From positions 1 to 30,822 of IMG/VR virus record IMGVR_UViG_3300025154_000310: 30,822 nucleotides of DNA; one strand, given 5' to 3'. Source of the stretch: a virus. The notes below the pieces were generated by a model. The model had not been told where the DNA came from, ran no database searches, and was given only the letters and a program-made list of their open reading frames with translations. This document shows, piece by piece, positions 1-7,701 of this stretch; within the stretch, counting starts at the first letter, position 1, and the number at the start of each line of letters is the position of its first letter. The translations under genes were made by a program, and so were the position numbers.

Positions 1-466
1 CCCCGCCGTAATTGGTGCCATCGCCAGTACCAATCGACTCTTCATCAATATATTCTGAAGAGTAGTAGGTATTGAAAGACTGCATAACATTGGTTCCAGC
101 AGTGATCTTGCCCTTGGTGGTGGCATACTTGTATTCATAGAAGAACACAGCACCTACTGGTCCAGTCATTGGTTGCATTGACACAAGGTCGTTTGCAATC
201 AAGTTTGGGAAAATCCTACGAATAGCTGGAAATAGATACTTAGTATAGGTTGCCAACTGTCCAGTCAAGGTATCTTCATTTAATGCGTTCTTGACAAAGT
301 TAAGCTCATTCTGCAAAAGAATTGCAGTGGTATTCCGACGATGTGGGTCGCGAATTGAACCTACCAGTGGCTTCCAACGTTGAACCAGACCAGAAACCCA
401 TGCTTCATCAAGAAGGCTGCGGTTGCTGTCTAGCTGTGGTAATGTGTTACGATTTCGTGCTTGCAT
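1..466 (-). CDS. Major capsid protein, T4 gp23-like (3' end outside window)
   Basis: The first 155 residues of the major head protein are present; the gene continues past the left edge. It starts at ATG 466-464 behind a strong AAAGGA. Recognised from a gp23-type segment around residues 80-105, which contains LFPAIRRIFPNLIAND and then LVSMQPMTGPVG, the conserved block of T4-type capsid proteins. The product would form the hexamers of the icosahedral shell after assembly on the scaffold. It follows the prohead protease gene with only 26 bases between, the T4-like order protease - capsid (T4 has the scaffold gene between them; here the scaffold seems fused to the protease). In T4 the N-terminus is cut off by the protease; I could not assign a cleavage site here. 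Family call is firm; everything beyond residue 155 is unseen. Confidence 0.93.
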   Translation of the reverse strand, partial: MQARNRNTLPQLDSNRSLLDEAWVSGLVQRWKPLVGSIRDPHRRNTTAILLQNELNFVKNALNEDTLTGQLATYTKYLFPAIRRIFPNLIANDLVSMQPMTGPVGAVFFYEYKYATTKGKITAGTNVMQSFNTYYSSEYIDEESIGTGDGTNYGG

Positions 467-492
467 TTTAATCCTTTCGTGTTTGTCTAGTT

Positions 493-2637
493 TTACTCAA
501 CAAGTTGTTGCTGTTCACCAGACATATGTTTTAAATACTTCAATGATAAATTGTGTCCACTAGCTTCTGCTAAATCGGCCAGTGGGTTTTCTTCCATATC
601 CTCGGTTAGCGAATCAAGTTGTCCATATGTATCCTCATATGAATTTCGCTCCATCCCGCGTCTTACTCTTTCACGCACCTTTTCTTGCGAGAATGAATCA
701 GTTCTGCGCCTTGATGATTCAGCTAACATGTTGTCAATCTTATGTTCTGGCATACCATCCTTGATGGCAGCCAGCATTTTCTTTCCGTTCGGCATTCGTG
801 AAACAATTGCAGCAGCCGAATTTAAACGCTCTTTCAATATAGCAATCTGTTGCTCATACTTATCAAGTTGTTGCTCATGATTATATGTCTGTTCATCAAT
901 CGCCTTCTTGATATTTTTGGCCCTTATTCCATAGTTGGCAATCTTATCCTGGCATTCTTGTACAATACCAGTCAACCGTCCTATTTCGCTCTCAGCCTCT
1001 GCCAACAGAATCTTACCGTTGTTGAAGCTCTCTTCAAGTTGATTCAATCGCTCAGCATTACGTTCTGCATTTTCGGAACGTGCAATCAAGTGCTTCATGT
1101 TTTCTTTAAGCTCAACAATAAGTTCCCTTGCTTCAGCTGAAACACTTTCACTCTTTTCAAGTTGATCCGTCAAACTATAAACAGTCTCATTTGATTGAAT
1201 GTCACGTTCCACAAAGCTTTTAATCTCATCTGATGATTTTGCCAAAAGTTCCTTCAACCGTGGCACATCTTCAGCTATTTCATTAACTCGTGCAAAACGT
1301 TCTTTCAATACCTCGTACTCATTGATCTGTTCCTTAGAACGTGCTAAAAGTTCTGTCATTGTCGCGATGTCGCTAGCGTTATTTTCAAGCTGTTTTTGGG
1401 CCATCTCAAGATCACGTTTTAACCCGACATTCTCTTCAATGTATGGTTTCTCGCTTTTCTTGCCAATATCCTCAGCAAGCTTGTTGGCAATACCAGTCAA
1501 CTCTTCGATATCATTGTTAACATTGATTTTGTCTGACAATAGGCTTATCAATATTTCACGATTGTCGTATGTTTCAAAAAGCTTCCAGAGATGCAACATA
1601 CAGGCTGCCTTGTGGGCCAACACAACAGATTCATTCAATTGTTCTTTTGATTCGGAAATCTCAAGCTTCAACTGTTCAGAACATGCTTTTTCAGCTTCAA
1701 GTTTCGTTTCAATTGCCTTTACGTGTTCTTCAACATCTCCAGGATACATGAATGGCCTGACAAGTTTTGCTACCTCAACCACAATACGCCTTGAAGCCGC
1801 AACCTCTGGGTCTGTCAGCATTTCGCCCTTGACGCTTTCTGTCAACTCACCCTTAATTCCAACAATATCCTCAAGCAACTTACGCGAATAAACATCCTTG
1901 ATACGTGTCATTTCCTGTCTAATTGCATTGGCAACAGCTTCATCCATATCCTGACGAGTAAACTCTTTGTGTTCATTCGATTCTTGTAGCAAACTTATCC
2001 CAGGGTTATTTTCTGGAATAATCCGCTCAATCTGTTCGATTATCTCAATACCTGTACTGCCAACACGTTCCTTGATTGCCTTATTGCTAAGGCCAGCAAT
2101 CTTTACCGCCTCTTCGAATACATCTGGATATGCTGTTTTGGTGGCTGGATCGTAAACAACATCGAATGTCAACAGCTTATAGTCTTCACCAACAGTTTCT
2201 GTGCCATCTGACTCTTTGACTGTAGAACCATAACCACGCGAACTAACACCTGGAGCAATTCCACACTCAATAAGCGTTATCAGGATTTGACCAGCTGGAG
2301 TGGGAAGAATTTCTGCTTTGCCAATTATTTCATCACCTTCAATGCGTAGATCTGTGATAATGTGGCTCACCCGCGATAGTTTTGTCTGCCCATCTAAGGG
2401 ATGATCTAATTCGCCCAATAGTTTTCTGGCTTTAATTTTGGGCATCAATGAGGCAATTTCACGTTCCCATAGGGGGATACCATAATTACGTCCATTATCG
2501 GTTGGAACACCACCACGCGCAAACTGACCATGTAGAGTGTAGCGACGAGAACCATCACCGTTACGAGCTTCAGATATCTGTTCAGGCTCAAACTTAAATC
2601 CGCCGAATGTATCAATTAGTAAACGTCTATTTGACAT
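493..2637 (-). CDS. Prohead protease (gp21-like) fused to a long coiled-coil scaffold region
   Basis: 714 residues. Residues 1-180 form a herpes/T4-type prohead protease: a LLIDTFGG start resembling T4 gp21 LLIETWG, the catalytic-His motif LLGELDHP (H79), VSHIITDL, and the catalytic-Ser motif GVSSRGYGS (S132/S133), then YKLLTFDVVYDP. Residues from about 205 to 660 are Glu/Lys/Leu-rich with heptad-like spacing and are predicted coiled coil, as in a scaffold. T4 gp21 is only about 212 residues, and the scaffold gp22 is separate. Inference: the protein is both the core scaffold and the protease that later digests the core and trims capsid proteins. ATG 2637 has GAGG upstream. The gene lies between a candidate core protein and the capsid gene, as expected. 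The protease identity is strong; the scaffold role rests on coiled-coil composition and the absence of a separate gp22-like gene here. Confidence 0.9.
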   Translation of the reverse strand: MSNRRLLIDTFGGFKFEPEQISEARNGDGSRRYTLHGQFARGGVPTDNGRNYGIPLWEREIASLMPKIKARKLLGELDHPLDGQTKLSRVSHIITDLRIEGDEIIGKAEILPTPAGQILITLIECGIAPGVSSRGYGSTVKESDGTETVGEDYKLLTFDVVYDPATKTAYPDVFEEAVKIAGLSNKAIKERVGSTGIEIIEQIERIIPENNPGISLLQESNEHKEFTRQDMDEAVANAIRQEMTRIKDVYSRKLLEDIVGIKGELTESVKGEMLTDPEVAASRRIVVEVAKLVRPFMYPGDVEEHVKAIETKLEAEKACSEQLKLEISESKEQLNESVVLAHKAACMLHLWKLFETYDNREILISLLSDKINVNNDIEELTGIANKLAEDIGKKSEKPYIEENVGLKRDLEMAQKQLENNASDIATMTELLARSKEQINEYEVLKERFARVNEIAEDVPRLKELLAKSSDEIKSFVERDIQSNETVYSLTDQLEKSESVSAEARELIVELKENMKHLIARSENAERNAERLNQLEESFNNGKILLAEAESEIGRLTGIVQECQDKIANYGIRAKNIKKAIDEQTYNHEQQLDKYEQQIAILKERLNSAAAIVSRMPNGKKMLAAIKDGMPEHKIDNMLAESSRRRTDSFSQEKVRERVRRGMERNSYEDTYGQLDSLTEDMEENPLADLAEASGHNLSLKYLKHMSGEQQQLVE

Positions 2638-2650
2638 TATGTCATCCTCA

Positions 2651-2839
2651 CTAATATTTTTTCCACATTACCTTTGACGCGAATGGACTTTTATAGAGCA
2701 GTCTTTTCTTTGGTGATTTTCGTTTATGTCTAACATCACTTAGAAATGACGTTTTGTTACTTTGTCCTAATTTTTCCAGCCGCCCACTCCTGTACATGGT
2801 TCTGCTATATCGTTTACCCTCAAGCGCGGGCTTAATTAA
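2651..2839 (-). CDS. Basic 62-residue reading frame, likely -1 frameshift extension of the upstream acidic protein
   Basis: This frame is the -1 frame of the acidic gene that ends at 2836. It stays open across that gene's stop and ends at TAG 2653-2651. The peptide starts LIKPALEGKR and ends KVMWKKY. It has 19 Lys/Arg and 3 Asp/Glu in 62 residues, opposite in charge to the preceding protein. An internal ATG (2797-2795) would give a 48-residue standalone protein, but I see no Shine-Dalgarno within reach of it. That is one reason to prefer frameshifting (see the slippery site entry). The coding character is supported by the length of the open frame, the extreme composition and the head-gene context; function is unknown. 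A DNA-contacting tail on a core protein is a guess. It could also be a separate small gene translated by reinitiation after the TAA. Confidence 0.5.
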   Translation of the reverse strand, partial: LIKPALEGKRYSRTMYRSGRLEKLGQSNKTSFLSDVRHKRKSPKKRLLYKSPFASKVMWKKY

Positions 2840-3852
2840 AAACCCACGTTTTCCTCATACTCTTGAACCGCGACCTGAATTGCATCAAACAACTTGTTAC
2901 GTCGCTCAGTCTTATCCAGCTCGTCACTTTCTGTAAGTGAATCAGACACATTGGCAAGATCAATAAGCTTGTTGGCCACTCGCTCTTCACCAATATAGTT
3001 GTACCGAACAGCCATCAATTCAGCGATATCTCCGATAAGCTCAAACGATTCATCCAAATCATCGTCATTGTCATTAATGTCTTCAGGTTCGTCATTGTCT
3101 GTCAGGAATGAATCAATCTCAGAAACAAGTCGTCGCGACTCAGAAAGGCTCTTACTATTATGTTTGCGCATTTTACTCTCTCCATAATTTTCGTATTCAT
3201 TAGACACTATATTGCTTGTGTCACCAATGTCACTGTTAAAACTATCATATTCAGAATCTGACTCTTCGTCAGACAAAACTTCAACCGTGATGTCGTATAT
3301 GTCAGCAGCCTCATCTTCTGAAACTCCATACTTATCAACTATATATCCAATAATATCGTCGTCTGTGGCTGTCTCATCATCATATATATCCAGATACATT
3401 TCATCATCAACCAAATCACTAGCAGCCGATTCCAACGGATCCATACCAGAATCATCTTCCTCAAAATACTCATCATCAAGGCCGAAATCCATGTTAGTTG
3501 GTTCGGTGTCAAGGGAATCAATCTCGGTATCCACGAATGAATCCATGTTTCCATCTTCACCGCATGAACCACAACTCATATAGTCTGTCATGCCACGCAT
3601 CATATCTTGCATGCCAGTATTTTGTCTGTTCATACCATCCATTCCCATTTCATTCATTCCAAGTACAGGAATGAATGAAATGGAAGCACCGTTGAAAGAA
3701 CCGCCATTGAAAGAACCTAGTCCCTGAACTGGCGCTATAAAGCTTTCACTCATCAAACCAGCCATTCGAACCATTCTGTTGGTATCTGCACCAAGATTCT
3801 GTAGTTCCATTAATGGATTTTTGTTGTCACTTAATAATACGTTAGAAACCAT
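2836..3852 (-). CDS. Acidic head-region protein, candidate prohead core protein
   Basis: 338 residues from ATG 3852, chosen because AGGTGG lies 5 bases before it; a GTG three codons earlier lacks such a site. No family recognised. The first 100 residues are rich in Met, Gly, Asn and Ser (MNEMGMDGMNRQ and similar). From about residue 105 the protein is extremely acidic, with runs of Asp and Glu. The last 100 residues are predicted helical. The position between the portal and protease genes is where T4 encodes core proteins gp67 and gp68, and an acidic core component fits. That role is inferred from place and composition only. The gene ends in a slippery sequence that may add a basic tail. Confidence 0.75.
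   Translation of the reverse strand: MVSNVLLSDNKNPLMELQNLGADTNRMVRMAGLMSESFIAPVQGLGSFNGGSFNGASISFIPVLGMNEMGMDGMNRQNTGMQDMMRGMTDYMSCGSCGEDGNMDSFVDTEIDSLDTEPTNMDFGLDDEYFEEDDSGMDPLESAASDLVDDEMYLDIYDDETATDDDIIGYIVDKYGVSEDEAADIYDITVEVLSDEESDSEYDSFNSDIGDTSNIVSNEYENYGESKMRKHNSKSLSESRRLVSEIDSFLTDNDEPEDINDNDDDLDESFELIGDIAELMAVRYNYIGEERVANKLIDLANVSDSLTESDELDKTERRNKLFDAIQVAVQEYEENVGF
2839..2845 (-). other. Slippery heptamer GGGTTTT beside a stop codon
   Basis: On the coding strand the acidic gene ends GTG GGT TTT TAA. The heptamer G-GGT-TTT fits the X-XXY-YYZ rule for -1 ribosomal frameshifting, with both tRNAs able to re-pair one base back. A GAGG lies 7 bases upstream, and a 4-bp stem AAGC/GCTT with loop CCGC starts 5 bases downstream. 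This resembles a weak version of the dnaX layout. Frameshifting here would replace the stop by the basic 62-residue extension. Use of the site is inferred. Confidence 0.5.
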
Positions 3853-3902
3853 ATTGTCCACCTTATAAATTGTTGATTACATAACTAACTATATGTTACC
3901 AG

Positions 3903-4757
3903 CTATGGCATGGCAACTTTTTCCAAAAATTTGGTACAAAAGTCAATCTTGTTCACCCGTTCAACAACATTCTCATAAACGCCAGCAAGTTCCATTACAT
4001 CAACATTGCTACCATCCAGTTTGAGTTTTTGTTCCAGGATATGCCCAAGATCCTTCGCACTATCTATTATTCCACTACAGAATGCTTTCAGCTCATCAAC
4101 ACCCGAAAAACCAACGTCACTATCATGCTTGATCTGACTCAATATCGGGGATAGCGTAAGCACTTGCTCATTCAATCTCTTGACAACAATGTTTATCGAC
4201 CGTACCACGTCACGTCTATTTGTTTCATTAAGCTGCGCACGCCAATACTTATGCTTTAATTCACGTTCTTTTAGGCTACCCAATACACCATACATTACAC
4301 GACGCATCGGAACTGTTTTCTCGTCTAACTGTTTTATCCAACTATTCTCAGATAGATTTTCTGTCAACCGTTCGCCCAAAAACTTACTAGCATTTAGATG
4401 TTTTTCGTCCGCGCTTGCAATCAAATGCAGCAACGATTTGTTGAACTGGTCCATATTGCCAACTGTAAGATGTTCAATGATTCGCTTTGACTTTTCGATC
4501 AACTCTATAGCTTCGTCAACAACATCGAAAGTACGGATATTATGCTCAACAGCTTGCCCAATACCATGCTCAAAACTGTATTGATATTGCCTAAATTCAC
4601 CGCTTTCATCAACTGTGGTGATGCCGTTTTCATGTAGCAGAAAAAGCTGTTCGCGACCAGCTGACAACTTATTAACTCTATCATTGGCAACTTGTATTGC
4701 TTCTTGATAGCTATTGTTGAATAGTTTCTTGATTGTCTCAACCTTGACAGATTTCAT
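3903..4757 (-). CDS. Unknown helical head-region protein
   Basis: 284 residues starting at ATG 4757, with GAGG five bases before it. No domain recognised. It is predicted almost wholly alpha-helical with many Leu, Ile, Glu and Lys residues, and has no signal peptide or membrane segment. It sits between portal and the acidic core candidate in the head operon, so a prohead-core or portal-associated role is possible but unproven. An extended -10 promoter candidate lies just upstream (4775-4783). One copy of the exact 14-bp repeat (4416-4429) lies inside the gene, where it encodes LHLIAS. Confidence 0.75.
   Translation of the reverse strand: MKSVKVETIKKLFNNSYQEAIQVANDRVNKLSAGREQLFLLHENGITTVDESGEFRQYQYSFEHGIGQAVEHNIRTFDVVDEAIELIEKSKRIIEHLTVGNMDQFNKSLLHLIASADEKHLNASKFLGERLTENLSENSWIKQLDEKTVPMRRVMYGVLGSLKERELKHKYWRAQLNETNRRDVVRSINIVVKRLNEQVLTLSPILSQIKHDSDVGFSGVDELKAFCSGIIDSAKDLGHILEQKLKLDGSNVDVMELAGVYENVVERVNKIDFCTKFLEKVAMP
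4416..4429 (+). repeat. 14-bp repeat TGCAATCAAATGCA, copy 1
   Basis: Exact copy inside the coding region of the 284-residue head-region gene. The word is an imperfect palindrome (TGCA at both ends, 10 of 14 positions symmetric). Four more exact copies occur in the window, against a chance expectation far below one. The two bases before it are CT, as at copy 2. Confidence 0.85.
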
Positions 4758-4774
4758 GTATGCCTCATTGTTGT

Positions 4775-4783
4775 TTTATAACA
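4775..4783 (-). promoter_or_regulatory. Extended -10 promoter candidate TGT-TATAAA
   Basis: The coding strand carries TGTTATAAA in the 61-base gap before the 284-residue gene. It has the TGn extended -10 seen in the better promoters of this window, but no good -35 at 16 or 17 bases. It would give a start about 10 bases before the ribosome site. Moderate to weak evidence. Confidence 0.35.
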
Positions 4784-4818
4784 TAATCGTATTGACAAAA
4801 TGATATTGTGTCAGTAAA

Positions 4819-7674
4819 TCATCTTTTATTTCTCATTATACCCTGCAAATCTGCCATAAATGGCATCAATTGCTTAATGTTCGTTGATAACATGGTGTTG
4901 CTTTCCAATACGTCATCTAGTTTATGTTTCAATCTCTTTTCTGACGACTTGTCACCATGTAACATAAAACGCTCCAACAGCTCATTGTCATCATAGATAC
5001 GCTTACGACTCTCAAAGCCACCTCCACCACCCATTTCCTGACCGAATGATTGTGCCTTGGCTTGTATCTTACCATCGGCAAGAATTTCTTCTTGTCTTTG
5101 TTTCATCAACGACATAGCCTCATCTTCTGTGAACTTGAATATATTGACAAGAACCCATAACAATGAAACGCTTTCCTTCAAACCCTCTGCTATCTGCGCC
5201 TTGGCGCCCCAGGCTTCGATCTGCGCAAGCTCATAAATCATTGTAGGAACTGTCATGGCAAGATCCCACTCAAAATCTTGTGGTTCTTTGCCAATTGACA
5301 ATAAGTGAATATTGCCAACACGCTTATAGCCGTTTCGCAATTCACGCTGTACTGACATAATAGTTCTGGCAAATCTGACATCAGTATGCGACAAGGTTTT
5401 CTCAGCTGGTTCGTCAGTACCAAAGCCAAGATAAACAGCTGGCATCTTCAATGCGGATTGCAATTGTTGGCGTACATAAATTATATCTTCAGTTCCCTGG
5501 TAGCCTGATCCACCTACCGTTTCAACTCTAGTGCTATCCTTGCCATCACGTGTCGGTATCCACAAATTATCAGTCGTGCTATTTTTGACAAAAACGCCAG
5601 CTGACGTTGCAAAGTTGTGCCATTTATTGATGGTTAATGTATAAGTATCTTCTGTATCCAAAACATCCTCAACAGCAACTACTTTATGATTATCGTTAAA
5701 CAACGACCTTTTGAATTCACTGAAATTTTCATATCCAAAATACCTGACAGCTTTTAGCAATAAGTGTCTATGTACATGCTTGATTTGTCGTGGGCTACAC
5801 TGGTTCAATTCATACATCGAATTGGCATCGTTTTGAATAATGCTACAAATTTTATCAACACCAGCGTTGTTGTTTTCAACCACATGTTGCGAAATCATAT
5901 CCAAAAATACTTTTGAGAACTTTATGGTTCTCTTGTCGGCAAGTATATTTTTTCGCTCTTCTGTCCAATAATCGTGCATAAATTCACTCATCGCCTTTCG
6001 ATGTTTAGTCATGAACTCATTATATTGTTCAGTTTTTCGAAATGCCCTAAAATACTGTGTACTATCCCTATTTCTATTGATTTCACCTATTTTCTTGTAA
6101 AATGCTTTTCCACGCGCACTCGCATGCCATTTATTCATGATATTTCTCGCGTTTTCTCTCAGCCATTCAGCATTCTCTGGAACAGATCTGAATTTTTCCA
6201 GGTATTTAGTATTTTCGATAGCAATATCATGGTGTATTTTTCTATGTTCATCTACTGTCACGGATTGTAAGTGCTGCGGATCATTGTTAAGCTTTCCACG
6301 ATCATGATGAATAATATTTCCCCGCTCATAAATACCACATTCTCTTGCAACAATCCTATGCGTATATACATGTTTTCCTTTTGATAGATCAAATACCATT
6401 TCATATCCATCCAGAGAATATCCCTTTTTGTGGGATGATATTATTCGATAAAATGGCATCAATGAATCGCCTTTTTTCAGACTTTTAGCCTCAACATATT
6501 CACCATTTCGACGAATAAATTTATGATCTGGCGTAACGCGTAATTTTTTTCCGTTGTCAAGGGTAACTTGAATTATTTTCGCTTTTTCCCTTGTTTTTCC
6601 CGCAAACGTTATCTTGCCTGGAACGATACGCCCTGTTTCGCGTTCAACAGAATATACCCATTGTTGATTTCCATCTTCAAAATCCTTTGACATTTCAATC
6701 AACGTCTTTTCGGTTCCATCTAGTAGCGGAATCTTTGTATCACCAGTAAGACACAACGGGTTATATCTCATATCAAGTCCGCCCTTTTCGGCATTATAGA
6801 ATTTCTTTTTCTTATAACCCTGACGCACTTGATTCATATAAAGCATTGATTCGCTAGGAGGCAGGTTACCAACATCAATATAGAACGCTAGCCGTTCCGG
6901 AGCATGTTCGAGTTTATAAAGCAATAATGCATCTTCCATCATCGCCAATCTTTTCCAGACGTGACGTGCAGTATCCACAACCGAAAAACCATAAGTTGAA
7001 CGATGTTGTCGTGCCCTTAACCGCCAGTGAATAACTTCCCAATCTTCAAACAACACGATACCATTACTGGTTCTATGTTTAGGATTCGTGACACCACCCG
7101 ATTGAACGAAATCCCGCATTTCTCCATCTGGTATTTCGAATTGCATCCTCTCGTCTTGCGCGAAACCAATAGTTCTACCGTCCACGACAAGGCGTTGCAT
7201 GCTTGGTGGTGGAAGATAAGCTAACCCAACGACACCTTCTTGTCCAAGTAATATTTCAGCAAAACCTTCACCATACTTACATACTGTTCTGGCATGTGGG
7301 CCAATTTCATCTTCAATCTTTAAAGTGCCGTGGTAAAGATTCATCATCTCTGTTTTAATCCAATCGTCATCACTTACTACCCACATGCAAACATTTCGTT
7401 GCCAATCTGGCTGCGTGGTGTCATCCGCAAAAAGATCTAGTGCTGTTGCGATTGCTGGATATTCATCCATAGCTTCGTATTCCTGGAATCTTCTATGACG
7501 GGATTGCACATCTTCAAGCCCGTGACGCATGATTGTGTATGTATTGTCGGTATCGGATTGCATGACAGAAGCGCCACCCATTATTGACAGCTTTGACAAT
7601 GTGGTGGCTTGTTTCTCTATAGAATTGGAAAATGATGATCTTACCTTGTCGGCGATACCTGTTGTCCAGCCCAT
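4819..7674 (-). CDS. Portal protein, T4 gp20-like, interrupted by an intein
   Basis: 951 residues; ATG 7674 follows AAAGGA. Removing the intein (residues 308-698) leaves 560 residues, close to T4 gp20 (524). The N-terminal part has the portal pattern MDEYPAIATALDLFADD near residue 69, and the C-terminal part has DNLWIPTRDGKDSTRVE followed by VGGS. This matches the gp20 segment in which a W-(I/L)-P-x-R-(D/E)-G block precedes a Gly-rich turn. The product is the dodecameric ring at one head vertex through which DNA enters and to which the neck binds; it also nucleates the prohead. The gene is directly after terminase (27-base gap). Portal identity is strong. Splicing is required for a working protein and is inferred. 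Confidence 0.93.
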   Translation of the reverse strand: MGWTTGIADKVRSSFSNSIEKQATTLSKLSIMGGASVMQSDTDNTYTIMRHGLEDVQSRHRRFQEYEAMDEYPAIATALDLFADDTTQPDWQRNVCMWVVSDDDWIKTEMMNLYHGTLKIEDEIGPHARTVCKYGEGFAEILLGQEGVVGLAYLPPPSMQRLVVDGRTIGFAQDERMQFEIPDGEMRDFVQSGGVTNPKHRTSNGIVLFEDWEVIHWRLRARQHRSTYGFSVVDTARHVWKRLAMMEDALLLYKLEHAPERLAFYIDVGNLPPSESMLYMNQVRQGYKKKKFYNAEKGGLDMRYNPLCLTGDTKIPLLDGTEKTLIEMSKDFEDGNQQWVYSVERETGRIVPGKITFAGKTREKAKIIQVTLDNGKKLRVTPDHKFIRRNGEYVEAKSLKKGDSLMPFYRIISSHKKGYSLDGYEMVFDLSKGKHVYTHRIVARECGIYERGNIIHHDRGKLNNDPQHLQSVTVDEHRKIHHDIAIENTKYLEKFRSVPENAEWLRENARNIMNKWHASARGKAFYKKIGEINRNRDSTQYFRAFRKTEQYNEFMTKHRKAMSEFMHDYWTEERKNILADKRTIKFSKVFLDMISQHVVENNNAGVDKICSIIQNDANSMYELNQCSPRQIKHVHRHLLLKAVRYFGYENFSEFKRSLFNDNHKVVAVEDVLDTEDTYTLTINKWHNFATSAGVFVKNSTTDNLWIPTRDGKDSTRVETVGGSGYQGTEDIIYVRQQLQSALKMPAVYLGFGTDEPAEKTLSHTDVRFARTIMSVQRELRNGYKRVGNIHLLSIGKEPQDFEWDLAMTVPTMIYELAQIEAWGAKAQIAEGLKESVSLLWVLVNIFKFTEDEAMSLMKQRQEEILADGKIQAKAQSFGQEMGGGGGFESRKRIYDDNELLERFMLHGDKSSEKRLKHKLDDVLESNTMLSTNIKQLMPFMADLQGIMRNKR
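5581..6753 (-). mobile_element. Intein in portal gene with HNH homing endonuclease
   Basis: 391 residues, from C308 (CLTGDTKIPLLDG, block A) to N698, followed by Ser+1 (VKN then STTD). Block B is VTPDHKF (TPDH at 381-384). Residues about 430-490 carry an HNH motif: THRIVAREC, then IIHHDRGKLNNDPQHLQ, then EHRKIHH. This is the HNH_3-type homing endonuclease pattern. A helical, probably DNA-binding segment follows before block F (TYTLTINKWHNF). The penultimate residue is Lys, not the usual His. The flanking exteins join into an uninterrupted portal sequence, so boundaries are well supported. Confidence 0.9.
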
Positions 7675-7701
7675 GTTATTCCTTTAAGCTAGTCATTTGT
7701 G

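Noticed and set aside
1186-1199. Further copy of the 14-mer (CATTTGATTG core)
   Set aside because: Only 11 of 14 positions match; not distinguishable from chance in A/T-rich DNA.
467-2835. T4-type late promoter TATAAATA before the capsid or protease genes
   Set aside because: No exact match was seen; CTCTATAAAAG near 2695 has no partner element and lies in the basic reading frame.
551-3583. Long open frames on the plus strand opposite the head genes
   Set aside because: They are antisense to clear coding sequence, have Ser-rich composition typical of shadow frames, and lack ribosome sites. No plus-strand gene is supported anywhere in the window.
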